Of a stretch of DNA of 64,000 bases, positions 44,345-54,188 are shown one piece after another. The stretch is from positions 44,280 through 108,279 of the forward strand of contig JANNKH010000117.1 in NCBI GenBank assembly GCA_031396205.1. Direction: 5' to 3'. Within the stretch, counting starts at the first letter, position 1. Every line of letters starts with the position of its first letter. The notes below the pieces were generated by a model. That model was not told the DNA's origin. It did not search any database and saw only the letters and a program-made list of their open reading frames with translations. This DNA is from CAISIP01 sp031396205 (lineage in GTDB: Bacteria; Pseudomonadota; Gammaproteobacteria; Burkholderiales; Burkholderiaceae_C). Position numbers and translations under genes: made by a program.

Positions 44345-44376
44345 AGACTGCTATGCACATCTCTCCATAGCAGTCT
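44345..44376. repeat. Perfect 11-bp hairpin in the islet flank
   Basis: AGACTGCTATG (44345-44355) and CATAGCAGTCT (44366-44376) are exact reverse complements separated by a 10-nt loop. No T run follows. It directly precedes a group of related short repeats and may be part of the same element end. Confidence 0.8.
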
Positions 44377-44380
44377 CTAT

Positions 44381-44715
44381 GCTCAGGTCGAAACTATGCG
44401 CAGATGATTGGGCGCGTGTGAGTCGGGCTCGTCTGGCGACGAGACTTTGGGCTCAAGAAAGTCTGCGCATAGTTGCGGCGTCTGAACGGTTCGCGTGAAT
44501 GTTCCCGATGCCATGCAGTTTCCCACTATCGTATTGGGTGTTACTGTGAGGTGGACGGTGATGCCGCCCATTGCCAAGTCCTGAACAGAGAGCGCTGAAG
44601 GCGTCGACCGAGAAACTATGTCCAGATCTGAACTCAGCTACCTCGCTGTGGGCCGCACAACGCCTGCCTCAGAGCGATCACTGAGAAGCCACCTGCACAT
44701 AGTTTCGTCCTGAGA
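44381..44715. repeat. Cluster of degenerate repeats with core CGAAACTATGYGCAG
   Basis: Four copies in alternating orientation are read: plus at 44388-44406 (CGAAACTATGCGCAGATG), minus at about 44458-44479 (CGCAACTATGCGCAG), plus at about 44610-44630 (CGAGAAACTATGTCCAG) and minus at about 44688-44715 (CGAAACTATGTGCAGG). The first two share an exact 13-bp inverted arm, AACTATGCGCAGA. Arrays like this occur at the ends of some insertion sequences as transposase-binding sites, but no transposase frame is present. I found no gene in 44287-45015 that I could support. Confidence 0.6.
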
Positions 44716-45015
44716 ATAGAGACTGCCAGGCGACGTTCGACTTTCGGAACGGCCCGCCCCAGACCGGTCGTTCAGCGATACGTTGCTAGATCGGAAATGT
44801 GTCGCCAGTTTCGCCAACTCGATCGCCCGCACCCGGCCAAGAGCGGTCCTACATGTTGACCACAGCAAGCCGACACTCGCGGTCGTGTGAATAGGTACAG
44901 TCCCATCCGGCGCGGTAGCTGATGCAGTTGTTGTACCGAGAACGCTCATGAAGTATCGGCGTCGTTCAATCGCTTTAGCGTTCGCGGTCGAAGGTCGCCT
45001 GCGCTTCTCCCCTGC

Positions 45016-45933
45016 TCAACGGGCGTCCAGTTGCGGACCGAGCCGCCGAAGCAGCAGGGCGTGCGCCCAGTCCATGAAGGCCTGTACCCGTGCCGCGCGC
45101 CTACGGATGGTAGCCGTCACCAAATGCAGCGGAAGTGACGGGCATTGCCAGCCGGGCAGGACACGCACCAGAGTGCCGCTGGTCAGGTAGTGGTTGGCGA
45201 CGAACTCCGCAAGCACGATGACGCCCAGCCCGTCCAGGCCCGCGCTCAAGGCGGCTGCGCTGTCGGTCGTGACAAAGCGCGCCGGCAAGTCGAACTCCAC
45301 CTTGCGGCCGTCGCGCATCAAGGTCACGGGCCGCACCTTTCCGGTGGATGCAAGCACGAACCCGATCTGATTGTGGCAGGCCACGTCCTCGGCCGTTTCG
45401 GGCAAACCATGCTTTTCGATGTAATGCGGCGCGGCACACAGCACGAAGCGCAGGTCGCCGACGCGACGGGCTGACAGCCGCGACTCCGGCAACTGCCCGC
45501 CGCGCAACGCACAGTCCACTCCTTCCTGCACCAGGTCAACGGCCCGGTCGGTGCAACCCAGCTCGATCGTGATCTTCGGGTAGCGCTCGAGAAAGCTGCG
45601 GATCTCCGGCGCAAACACCAGTCGACCCATGGCCACCGGCACGTCTACGCGAAGGTGCCCCGCAGGTGCGTTTGCGCCCTTTCGCAGCGTGGACTCCACC
45701 TCGTCTACCTGCTGCAGGATGGTGCACGCATGCCGGTAGTAGGTCAGCCCCTCCGCTGTGGGAGCTACCGAGCGTGTCGTCCGTGTGAGCAACCGTGTGC
45801 CGAGCTTTTCTTCGAGCTGCTGGATCTGCTGGCTGACAGTGGCTTTGTGCAGATTCAGCAGTAACGCAGCTTTGGTGTAACTGCCGCTTTCCACAACCTG
45901 AGCGAATGCGCGCATGGCATCGAATCTGTCCAT
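45016..45933 (-). CDS. LysR-family transcriptional regulator
   Basis: A 305-residue LysR regulator. Winged helix-turn-helix at residues 1-60 (FAQVVESGSYTKAALLLNLHKATVSQQIQQLEEKLGTRLL) and a substrate-binding-like effector domain (about 90-300). It belongs to the large CrgA/YafC-like branch by the motif GHLRVDVPVAMGR. Divergent from the monooxygenase gene with a 126-bp gap, the classic layout for control of that gene. Effector unknown. Confidence 0.92.
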   Translation of the reverse strand: MDRFDAMRAFAQVVESGSYTKAALLLNLHKATVSQQIQQLEEKLGTRLLTRTTRSVAPTAEGLTYYRHACTILQQVDEVESTLRKGANAPAGHLRVDVPVAMGRLVFAPEIRSFLERYPKITIELGCTDRAVDLVQEGVDCALRGGQLPESRLSARRVGDLRFVLCAAPHYIEKHGLPETAEDVACHNQIGFVLASTGKVRPVTLMRDGRKVEFDLPARFVTTDSAAALSAGLDGLGVIVLAEFVANHYLTSGTLVRVLPGWQCPSLPLHLVTATIRRRAARVQAFMDWAHALLLRRLGPQLDAR

Positions 45934-46059
45934 GAGAAGTCCCTTCAGTACGCTTTCGATTGTCTGCTTTCGCCAAACAGTGTGTCGCCCGTTTCAGGCT
46001 ATCGGCTTCCCAGCTCGGCTCCTAACATGCGGTCAATACCAACGTAAGAAGCACACACC

Positions 46060-46437
46060 ATGCTGAATCTGCGCCCGCTCGACCCCGCCTTTTCCATCGA
46101 ACAGCAACTGCAGAGCACGCCTGACCAAGTCGTCCCTGTCGTCTTGGTCAACCTTTTCATGGTCGATGAGGCCGACATTCCGGCGCTGATGGTCGCATGG
46201 GAGAAGGACGCTACGTGGATGAAGCTGCAGCCCGGGTTTCTCTCGACACAACTGCATCGCGCTATCGGCGACAGCCACATGTTCATGAACTATGCCGTGT
46301 GGGACTCCGTGGCGCTGTTCCGCGCGGCGTTTACGCACCCTGACTTCGTGAGTGCGCTGGGTGCCTACCCGTCGAGCGCGATCGCGCAGCCGCATCTGTT
46401 TGCCAAGGTCGCAGTGCCGAATCTTTGTGCGGCCTGA
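46060..46437 (+). CDS. Antibiotic biosynthesis monooxygenase (ABM) family protein
   Basis: A 125-residue ferredoxin-like dimeric alpha+beta-barrel protein. VVLVNLFMVDEADIPALMVAWEKDATWMKLQPGFLSTQLHR and MNYAVWDSVALFRAAFTHPDF match the ABM family, whose members oxidise quinone-type or other small substrates without metal or bound cofactor. Many are uncharacterised. First of three rightward genes (monooxygenase, membrane protein, hydrolase) with small gaps (23 and 56 bp), divergent from the LysR gene. Confidence 0.85.
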   Translation: MLNLRPLDPAFSIEQQLQSTPDQVVPVVLVNLFMVDEADIPALMVAWEKDATWMKLQPGFLSTQLHRAIGDSHMFMNYAVWDSVALFRAAFTHPDFVSALGAYPSSAIAQPHLFAKVAVPNLCAA

Positions 46438-46460
46438 ACACGCATTCTTGAATAGACACA

Positions 46461-46928
46461 ATGCCCAAGCGCGCCCACCTCATCGCGGGAATCCTCTCCT
46501 CGCTGTGTATCACGACCTTCTTCCTGTCCACCATCCTCGCCGAGTTGTTCGGTTCGCACGCGGCGGTGGCACAGTTGAAATCCCTGATCGTGACGCCAGG
46601 CTTGTGGATCATGGTTCCGCTGATGGCAGCTGCCGGCGGTAGCGGCATGTTCCTCGCCAAGTCGCGCACGGGCCGGCTGGTCGACGCCAAGAAGAAGCGC
46701 ATGCCATTCATCGCTGCCAACGGGCTGCTGGTGCTGGTGCCGTGCGCGATCGTGCTCAACCGCTGGGCTGCGGCGGGTTCGTTCGACACCAGCTTTTACC
46801 TGGTTCAGGCCATCGAGCTGATCGCTGGTGCGACCAACCTCACGCTGATGGGGCTGAACGCGCGCGACGGAATGCGCATGACCGGGCGGCTGCGCAATCG
46901 CTCGCCGGCAGCGACCCAAGCTTTCTGA
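46461..46928 (+). CDS. Small membrane protein, four predicted helices
   Basis: A 155-residue hydrophobic protein with four likely membrane helices: about 8-30 (AGILSSLCITTFFLSTILAE), 45-65 (IVTPGLWIMVPLMAAAGGSG), 82-102 and 112-135. Both ends are positively charged. I do not recognise a named family; comparable proteins are annotated as hypothetical in Burkholderiales. Its place between monooxygenase and hydrolase genes suggests a shared function with them, which is not shown. Confidence 0.75.
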   Translation: MPKRAHLIAGILSSLCITTFFLSTILAELFGSHAAVAQLKSLIVTPGLWIMVPLMAAAGGSGMFLAKSRTGRLVDAKKKRMPFIAANGLLVLVPCAIVLNRWAAAGSFDTSFYLVQAIELIAGATNLTLMGLNARDGMRMTGRLRNRSPAATQAF

Positions 46929-46984
46929 TCCAACGCGCCTTACACACAGAAAAAACCTCTGGTCAAATTTCTAGGACATTCAAG

Positions 46985-47941
46985 ATGGTTCCGCAAAAGC
47001 CCTTCGATACCGCCTTTGGTTCTGCACCCCAACCGGTCGTCACTTTCAGTCCAGTCGTGCTGTCAGTTCCTGGTCGACAAGTCGATCTGCAAATCAAGGT
47101 TTCAGCGCCCACCAGGGGAAGCAATCTCCCCATCATTCTTTTTTCTCACGGTCATGGGCGTTCGAATTTTCTCTCCTCGTTGCATGGCTACGGTCCACTT
47201 GTCGACTTCTACGCCGCTCACGGCTTCGTCGTGATTCAGCCGACCCACCAGAGTTCGAAGACGTTGAACCTCGATCCAGACGGTCCGGAGGGCGCGTTGT
47301 TCTGGCGTTCCAGGGCGACGGACATGCACTTCATACTCGATCACCTTGACCAGATTGAGGCGACGGTTCCTGGCCTTGCTGGACGCCTGGATCGCAATCG
47401 GATCGCCGCTGTTGGGCACTCCATGGGTGGGCACACCGTCGGCATGCTCGCTGGCATGCGCGTCACCGATCCGCACGATGGCCAGCAAGCGAATTTGGCT
47501 GAACCCCGGATCAAGGCGGGTGTGCTGATTGGCGCACCTGGAAAAGGCGCCGATGCTGCAGCCTTCGTGGCTGAGCACTACCCAGTCCTGCGCAACAACA
47601 GTTTCGCCGAGATGACGATGCCGGCGCTGGTCGTTGCGGGCGACAAAGACATGAACATCAACTTTTCCGAACGCGATGACTGGCGCGCTGATGCGTACCA
47701 CCTGAGTCCTGGCCCGAAGTCCCTGGTGACGATCCTGGGAGGCGAGCACATCCTCGGCGGCATCTCTGGGTACGATGCGGCGGAAACGACTGATGACAGT
47801 CCTGAACGCGTGGCGCTGGTACAAAAGCTGACCCTTGCCTACCTCCAAACTGCGCTCTATCCAGGCGATTCCAGCTGGGCCGATGCACAAAGGGCGCTGC
47901 GGGACGATGCCAATCCAAAGGCAAGGATCGAGTGCAAGTAA
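46985..47941 (+). CDS. Alpha/beta hydrolase, platelet-activating-factor-acetylhydrolase/chlorophyllase-like
   Basis: A 318-residue serine hydrolase. LPIILFSHGHGRSNFLSSL includes the oxyanion region, GFVVIQPTHQSS follows, the nucleophile elbow is AVGHSMGGHTVGMLAG, an acid is likely in LVVAGDKDMNINFSERDDW and a His in LGGEHILGGISG. The overall pattern fits the PAF-acetylhydrolase/chlorophyllase-like group. No clear signal peptide. The start at 46985 is chosen because upstream frame overlaps the membrane-protein gene. Last gene of the three-gene islet operon. Confidence 0.82.
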   Translation: MVPQKPFDTAFGSAPQPVVTFSPVVLSVPGRQVDLQIKVSAPTRGSNLPIILFSHGHGRSNFLSSLHGYGPLVDFYAAHGFVVIQPTHQSSKTLNLDPDGPEGALFWRSRATDMHFILDHLDQIEATVPGLAGRLDRNRIAAVGHSMGGHTVGMLAGMRVTDPHDGQQANLAEPRIKAGVLIGAPGKGADAAAFVAEHYPVLRNNSFAEMTMPALVVAGDKDMNINFSERDDWRADAYHLSPGPKSLVTILGGEHILGGISGYDAAETTDDSPERVALVQKLTLAYLQTALYPGDSSWADAQRALRDDANPKARIECK

Positions 47942-48487
47942 CCCTGCGCGCGCAAGAAGTTCATTGGCCTGCCGTGCCAGCCGCTTCTGTAAGCATGGCT
48001 GGGCGGCTGCGCCAGACCCTGCCGGCTTCGGCTAAGGCTCGGTGACATTCAGAGCCCAGAACGGCTGCAGCGTGGGCGTCCTCCCTGGGTCGATTGCCGA
48101 ACTCCGCGAAAGGCATCAGACTGGAGTCGAACTGGGCAATCGGAAAGCTGCCAGTCGTGACCGACTGGACTCGCTGCCTTGCCGACGACCAGCGCTTTTG
48201 GCAGTTCGATCAAACGAGTGAAGAGCTGGACTTACACATCTTGGGCCAACAGCGTAGTAAAACCCTTGTGCGTCACCGGATGCCACACATGACATGGGCC
48301 GGCGGATCGCGCTTCGGCATCGGAACCACCGTCTCGCTGTCCGGTATTGGCATGGGTGTACGGTGTTGGCCTGCGCGCCGCCAGAACATGGAGGCAAATC
48401 GTGCTGCATCAATGCTTATTGTGGACCGAATGTCTAGCGCCGCAAGCCGATTGAACCAGCAGCCAATACAACAGCCGGTCGGTCAAT
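47942..48487. other. Intergenic region at the right side of the islet
   Basis: About 545 bp between the hydrolase and the prsT 3' end. Frames read through on both strands but carry no recognisable domain. It contains the right copy of the 25-bp repeat at 48241-48265 and otherwise looks like decayed sequence. Confidence 0.4.
48241..48265 (-). repeat. 25-bp inverted repeat, right copy
   Basis: Exact reverse complement of 44262-44286. Together the two copies frame the LysR, monooxygenase, membrane protein and hydrolase genes. No target-site duplication is obvious next to them. Confidence 0.9.
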
Positions 48488-51316
48488 TCAGGGCAGGGTC
48501 GTGCGCAGCTTGCGCGCCTCCGCACTGCTTTCAAAATCGCCGCCGAGCTTCAGGGCCGCGTCCAGCTCATCACGCGCTTCATTCTTGCGCCCGGTATGGG
48601 CCAGCACTGCGGCAAGGTGGTATCGGATCTCCGGATTGCCTGGCTGGCGCAATCGCGCATCGCGCAGCAATTGCAGTGCGCGTTCGGACTGGCCGTTCTG
48701 GAACAATGCCCAGGCCAGGGTATCGGTGATCGCGGCATTACCCGGCGCGCTAATCAGCGCGGCTTCGGCTGTCTTGATGGCCCCAGGATCCTTCAGTCGT
48801 AGCTGCACATTCGCCAGGTTGTTGAGCGCTTCTGCGTCGCCCGGCTTCAGTTTGAGTGCCGCCAGGTAGGCGCCCTTGGCAGCGGAGAAATTGCCTGCGC
48901 GCGCCTCACCGTCGGCCAACGCCTTGTGAACCTGCAAATCCCCAGGGTTCTTCTTTAGCCATTGTTCCGCTAACTGCAAAGCCGGCTTGCCGCCATCCTG
49001 CCCGGCCAACGCACGAAACAACCGCAGCACAGTTGCGGTAACAGGTTCGGTTTGATACGCGCGCCGGTAAGATTCGATTGCAGTCGGCGCCTGACCCCTG
49101 GCCATGGCGACATCGCCCAGCAAGGTATGGCCCACAGCCAGCTTGGGGTTCAACGCAAGGATATCTCTGGCACGCTTTTCAGCCTTCGCAGTTTCGCCCT
49201 GGAGCAACTCTACCTCGGCCATCAGCGCAAGCGCTGGAAGGAATCCCGGTCGGCTCGACAGCGCTTTCTCCAGGCTATAGGCGGCCCCAGCAAGGTTCTT
49301 TGCGGACAGCTGCAAACCGGCAATCTGAACTTGCATCGGGGCGTCGTATTCCGCATACCGGGTCGCGCTGGTGAGCGTACTTTTGGCGCCGACGGTATCC
49401 CCATTGGCGAGCGCGGCGCGGCTGTAGGCCAGCAATACCCGCAGATCATCCGGCGTCTTGGCCGACGCGGCTTTTGCGGCATCCAGTGCGGGACCGGGCT
49501 CGCCATACCGCAAATGAAAATCCACCAGTTCCAGATCCCAGCGCTGATCCCGCGGACCGGCGCTGTCGCGGGCCTTCTCCAGCCACCGCTGTGCCTCGAT
49601 TTTCTTGCCGTTGCGATCGGCCATGATCGCCAGCTCGACCATGGCCTCTCCGCTCTTGGCATCCAGCTTGAGCAGCCCTTCCAGCCGCTTCGCCGCAGCG
49701 TCATACGACTTGGTCGCAATCTCCAACCGCGCCATGTTCAGTTTTGCCTGTACCAGCTTGTCATCGAGCGCAATGGCTTTCTCGAACGCACCACGCGCCG
49801 CTGCGATATTGCCCGACTGACCCAGTGCCATACCCAGCATGTTGTGATACTGCGCGCTCTTGGGATACGTCTTGACCAGATGCTCTGCCACCGGCACCGC
49901 CAGGCGCGCCTGTGTGCCGCGCAAGTACAGCTGCACCAGGGCAATCGCAGCGTGGATTTGCTGCGGATCCTTCTTGAACGCCGCTTCCAGTTCCGCCTGC
50001 CCACTTGCCGCCTGTCCGTCACCAACCAGGCTCAGACCCAGTGCGGTACGAAACTCCGGCTTGTCCTGGGTCTTTAGCGCCTCCTGCATCAGCGCAGTCG
50101 CTTTGGCATTGCGTCCTTGCGCCATGTGTGCGGCGGCCATCAGCGTGAGCGCCTGACCGTCCCCCGGTTGCACCTTGAGATAGGGGTCCAGCACACTGAC
50201 CGCCTGCGCTGCATTGCCATCGGTCAAATAAATACGCGCTAACAGCTTGGATACGGGGCTGTTGTTTTGCACCCGATGAAACGCTTCAAGATACTGCTTG
50301 GCCTTTTCATTTTGATTCAGACCAAAATGAGACAGTCCGTTAAGCATCAGCAGTTGAGGACGAAACCGGATGAAGTCGATCGGTACAGGATCGAGCAATT
50401 CCGTCACTCGCTTGAGCGAAGCCAATGACGTAGCCATGTCACCATCGCGCTCGGCCAGCAGGGCCTTCATGTAGGCGCCGCGTGGTTCATTGGGCGCCAC
50501 TGTATTTAGTTCGGCCACATCCTTGGCGGCATCGGTGAAGCGGCCTTGGTCCAGCGCAATGCCGATTCGTGCCACCCTCGCTTCGACGTGAGTCTTGTCT
50601 GCCTGCAACGCGCGGTCGTATGCCGCACCAGCCGCCCGCAGGTCACCTTGCACATGTGCGATGGCGCCTTTTTGATAGAGGGCCTCTGCCGAGCCGGGCA
50701 TCAAGCGCAGCGCGGTGTCTGCAGCAATATGGGCTTCCTTGAGCTGTCGTGCCCGGATACGCACGGGGATTTCGGTCAGCCAGACCCCCACATTGCGGCT
50801 GTCGATTGCCCTGGCCTCATCAATGGACCGCAACGCCAGCGCAGGATCACCCAAGTCCGTATGCACCTTTGCCCGAAGCAGGTGCAAATCCAGTTGAATT
50901 CCTGGCGGCAGGCCGGCAGACAGGAAAGCCTTGTTCTCAAGTACCAGCCTGTGCTTACCTTGCGCCACATAGGCCTGCCCCAACTGCACCACGACCTCAG
51001 CCCGATTGACTCCCAGCCGCAACGCTTCATTGAAGGCTACCTCGGCTGCCGCGACTTCGCCGTTGAGCATCAGGGCTTTGCCAAGAAGCAACTGCACCGG
51101 CAAATTGTTCGGATCGATCTGCAGCGCATTCTTCAGCTGGATGATCGCTCCCGGAATATCTTTCTTTTCATACCGGGTCAGCGCATCTTCATAATAGCCG
51201 GAGGCCTTGTTGCCGCTTTGTGCCAGCACGGGCAACCCGGTCAGGCCGATAACACAGCCCAACAGGGACGGCAGCAAATAGCGATGCATGCAGAGGGTCG
51301 AATGCTTTGTCTTCAT
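48488..51316 (-). CDS. prsT: XrtA/PEP-CTERM system TPR-repeat protein PrsT
   Basis: A 942-residue exported protein made almost wholly of tetratricopeptide repeats, about 20 or more helical pairs (for example GYYEDALTRYEKKDIPGAII near the N-terminus and ALNNLANVQLRLKDPGAIKT near the C-terminus). Signal peptide: YLLPSLLGCVIGLTGLPVLAQSG; the Cys there does not form a good lipobox. Length and repeat plan match PrsT of the exosortase A (XrtA) locus, which works in exopolysaccharide-linked protein sorting. The exosortase itself is not in the window. Start at 51316 (MKTKHS) is chosen for the signal peptide; MHRYL at 51289 is possible. Three PEP-CTERM substrates are encoded nearby. Confidence 0.88.
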   Translation of the reverse strand: MKTKHSTLCMHRYLLPSLLGCVIGLTGLPVLAQSGNKASGYYEDALTRYEKKDIPGAIIQLKNALQIDPNNLPVQLLLGKALMLNGEVAAAEVAFNEALRLGVNRAEVVVQLGQAYVAQGKHRLVLENKAFLSAGLPPGIQLDLHLLRAKVHTDLGDPALALRSIDEARAIDSRNVGVWLTEIPVRIRARQLKEAHIAADTALRLMPGSAEALYQKGAIAHVQGDLRAAGAAYDRALQADKTHVEARVARIGIALDQGRFTDAAKDVAELNTVAPNEPRGAYMKALLAERDGDMATSLASLKRVTELLDPVPIDFIRFRPQLLMLNGLSHFGLNQNEKAKQYLEAFHRVQNNSPVSKLLARIYLTDGNAAQAVSVLDPYLKVQPGDGQALTLMAAAHMAQGRNAKATALMQEALKTQDKPEFRTALGLSLVGDGQAASGQAELEAAFKKDPQQIHAAIALVQLYLRGTQARLAVPVAEHLVKTYPKSAQYHNMLGMALGQSGNIAAARGAFEKAIALDDKLVQAKLNMARLEIATKSYDAAAKRLEGLLKLDAKSGEAMVELAIMADRNGKKIEAQRWLEKARDSAGPRDQRWDLELVDFHLRYGEPGPALDAAKAASAKTPDDLRVLLAYSRAALANGDTVGAKSTLTSATRYAEYDAPMQVQIAGLQLSAKNLAGAAYSLEKALSSRPGFLPALALMAEVELLQGETAKAEKRARDILALNPKLAVGHTLLGDVAMARGQAPTAIESYRRAYQTEPVTATVLRLFRALAGQDGGKPALQLAEQWLKKNPGDLQVHKALADGEARAGNFSAAKGAYLAALKLKPGDAEALNNLANVQLRLKDPGAIKTAEAALISAPGNAAITDTLAWALFQNGQSERALQLLRDARLRQPGNPEIRYHLAAVLAHTGRKNEARDELDAALKLGGDFESSAEARKLRTTLP

Positions 51317-51517
51317 GGAGCAGGGAAACTGTGGCAATGGAACTTCACATCCTAGCCCAAGCTGCAGGCTGGCGAAAAAAACGTAGCCCTTGTCCGCCCT
51401 CAAATCGGGCAAATTGCAACAGATCATGAGTTCCACCCCGATGCCGATTACCGAAACGCGACCGAACGAATGCGTGTCTCGCCAATATTCCCAGTTGATG
51501 CGCAATGCCACCAGCCC

Positions 51518-52489
51518 ATGACAACCATTGACCCCCATGCCCTGGAATGCCTGGTCGCGATCGTCGAAGAGGGCGGCTTCGAGAAGGCGGCGGTGCGCCT
51601 GTCGATCACGCAGTCAGCGATCTCCCAGCGGCTGAGAACACTGGAAGCCCAGGTCGGGACCGTGTTGATCGTGCGCAACCGACCCCTCAAACCCACCAGC
51701 GCCGGTCTACTACTGCTCAAACATGCCTTGCAACTGCGCTTGCTGCGGGTCGACCTCGAACGCGACCTGCATGATCTGGCGCCGGGCGCACACGCCGCCC
51801 ATGAACTCGAGCGCATCTCCATCGCGATCAACGCCGACAGCATCGCCACCTGGGCGCTGCCTGCCTTGTCCAGCCTGGTCATCGACGGGTTGCCGCTGGA
51901 GATCATTGCCGACGACCAGGACTTCACCCATGTCTGGTTACGTGAAGGCCACGTGCTGGGCTGCGTGACAACGCTGGATCAACCGCTGCGCGGCTGCAAG
52001 ATGGCCTCCCTCGGCGTGATGCGCTATGTGGCCGTGGCAAGCCCGTCATTTGCGCAAGCGCATTGTCCTCACGGCCTGACCGAGCACAACTTCCGGCAAA
52101 TGCCATTCGTCGCCTTCAACCGCAAGGACGATTTGCAGGCGCAATTCGTCCAGCGCGCCTGCGGCCTGAAACACGTGGCGCTACGGCAGCGGTTCGTGCC
52201 GAGTTCGCAGGGCCAGATACGTGCGGTGCTGGCAGGTTGGGGCGCAAGCGTGGTACCTGAACTGCATGTGCGGCATCAGCTCGCCAGCGGTGAACTGGTC
52301 AACCTGGCGCCGTCCAAGGCGCTGCCAGTCAAGTTGTACTGGCATTGCTGGAACCTGGCTTCGGACCTGCTCGACGCGCTGAGCCAGGCCCTGACCCGCG
52401 CAGCGGCCCAGACGCTGGACGGCACCGGCGAGGCGCGAACGATTGCAATTGCCGGCGGCCCAATGATCAACGGTTGCTCGGAAAGCTGA
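51518..52489 (+). CDS. LysR-family regulator, ArgP-like
   Basis: A 323-residue LysR regulator of the ArgP/IciA branch. It opens with PHALECLVAIVEEGGFEKAA and SITQSAISQRLRTLEAQVG (helix-turn-helix) and keeps ArgP phrases such as ISIAINADSIATWALPAL, FVAFNRKDDLQ and GWGASVVPE. ArgP relatives control lysine/arginine export (argO) and related genes. No lysE/argO exporter lies next to it here; instead it is convergent on mmsA and divergent from prsT. Its last 23 bp overlap the 3' end of mmsA. Start at 51518 matches the family (MTTIDPHALECL). Confidence 0.88.
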   Translation: MTTIDPHALECLVAIVEEGGFEKAAVRLSITQSAISQRLRTLEAQVGTVLIVRNRPLKPTSAGLLLLKHALQLRLLRVDLERDLHDLAPGAHAAHELERISIAINADSIATWALPALSSLVIDGLPLEIIADDQDFTHVWLREGHVLGCVTTLDQPLRGCKMASLGVMRYVAVASPSFAQAHCPHGLTEHNFRQMPFVAFNRKDDLQAQFVQRACGLKHVALRQRFVPSSQGQIRAVLAGWGASVVPELHVRHQLASGELVNLAPSKALPVKLYWHCWNLASDLLDALSQALTRAAAQTLDGTGEARTIAIAGGPMINGCSES

Positions 52490-54014
52490 ACACCGCCCCC
52501 TCCCGCACCCCCGCGGACGGCCAGCGCTGCGTAATCGTCTTGCGCTTGGTATAAAACCGCACCGCATCCGGCCCATACGCGTGCAGATCCCCGAATAACG
52601 AACGTTTCCAGCCACCGAATGAGTGGTAGGCCACCGGCACCGGCAGTGGCACGTTGACGCCAACCATGCCCACCAGGATGTTGTCGCTGAAGTAGCGTGC
52701 CGCCTCGCCGTCGCGGGTGAAGATGCAGGTACCGTTGCCGTATTCGTGCCTGTCGATCAGGTCCATCGCCTCCTGCAGGGTCTTGACGCGCACGATGCCG
52801 AGCACCGGGCCGTAGATCTACTCCTGGTAGATCGACATGCCGGGTTTGACATCGTCGAACAGGCAGGGACCGAGGAAGTAACCCTCTTCATGGCCGGCAG
52901 GCACCTTGACGCCGCGGCCGTCAACCAAGAGTTTGGCGCCTTCCTTGACGCCCTGCTCCACATAGCCCATTACCTTTTCGAAGTGCGGCTTGGTGACCAA
53001 GGGGCCCATGTCATTGGACGCGTCCTTGCCGGGGCCGACCTTCATCTTGGCGATCTCGGTCTTCAGGCCGGCGATCATCGCGTCGGCGGTCGCGTCCCCC
53101 ACCGCCACAATCAGCGGCACGGCCATGCAGCGCTCGCCACAGGAGCCGTACGCCGCGCCCATCATCGCGCTGACGGCGTTGGGCACGTCTGCGTCGGGCA
53201 TCACGACCGCGTGGTTCTTCGCGCCGCCTAGTGCTTGCACCCGCTTGCCGTTGGCGCAGCCCGTGGCATAGACATACTCGGCGATCGGCGTGGAGCCGAC
53301 AAAGCTGATGGCGGCAATGCGTTTGTCGCTCAGCAGCGCGTCAACGGCCTCCTTGTCGCCATTGACGACATTGAGTACGCCGGGCGGCAGGCCGGCTTCC
53401 AACGCCAACTGCGCGACCATCAACGCGCTGGACGGATCGCGCTCGGAAGGCTTCAAGATAAAGCAGTTGCCGCAGACCACGGCCATCGGCCACATCCACA
53501 GCGGTACCATGATCGGAAAATTGAATGGCGTGATGCCGGCCGTCACGCCAAGCGGCTGGAATTCGCTCCATGAATCGATCGAGGGGCCGACGTTCTTGCT
53601 GTGTTCGCCCTTGAGCAGCTGGGGTGCGTAGCTGGCGAACTCGACGTTCTCGATGCCGCGCTGCAGCTCGCCCATCGCATCGCCGACCACCTTGCCGTGC
53701 TCGGCGGTGAGCAAGGCACACAGCTGATCGGCGTTTTCTTCCAGCAACTGCTTGAGCTTGGACATCACGCGGGCGCGCTTGAGCGGCGGTGTGGCTCGCC
53801 AGGCCGGATACGCAGCCTGGCTTGAGGCGATCGCCAGCTCCAGCGTGGCGGCGTCGGCCAGCAGCAGGCGTTTTTCAGCTTTGCCGGTGGCCGGGTTGAA
53901 CACGTCCTGGGAGCGGCTGCCGCCTGCCACTAGTTTGCCATCGATCAGATGGCCGATGGTGGGCATGGTGGTGGCATTGGTGCCGGACATTTGCAGGAAG
54001 GGGTCGTTGTACAT
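52467..54014 (-). pseudogene. mmsA: Methylmalonate-semialdehyde dehydrogenase, interrupted by an amber codon
   Basis: Full-length CoA-acylating aldehyde dehydrogenase in one frame, except for a TAG at 52818-52820. Before it (398 residues) are TIGHLIDGKLVAGG, GITPFNFPIMVPLWMWPMA, FVGSTPIAEYVY and the catalytic Cys in GSCGERCMAV, ending at MSIYQE; after it the family text goes on as IYGPVLGIVRV, through VGVNVPLPVPVAYHSFGGWK to the end at 52467. Relatives have a second Glu at the stop position, so one base change (GAG to TAG) explains it. The enzyme would convert (methyl)malonate semialdehyde to acetyl- or propionyl-CoA, after the aminotransferase encoded just upstream. It could be a recent mutation, a sequencing error, or be rescued by suppression. 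Confidence 0.9.
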
Positions 54015-54188
54015 GGTGGGTCCCGTGGTTGGCTAGGTTTCTGGATGGTCACAGCGCCGATCCGGTCGTGCGCACGAAAGGGCGATTTGCCCCGTCGATG
54101 CGCCTGGCACAGGCCAGGCTCAGCGTGAACGATGCGTAGTGCGTGGCGATCGTGCCGGTATGGTTCGGATCAAGGCAATGGTCGAGCG

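Noticed and set aside
48094..48729. Rightward frame of about 210 codons at the 3' end of prsT
   Set aside because: The second half is antisense to prsT and the first half has no recognisable content; it spans the 25-bp repeat.
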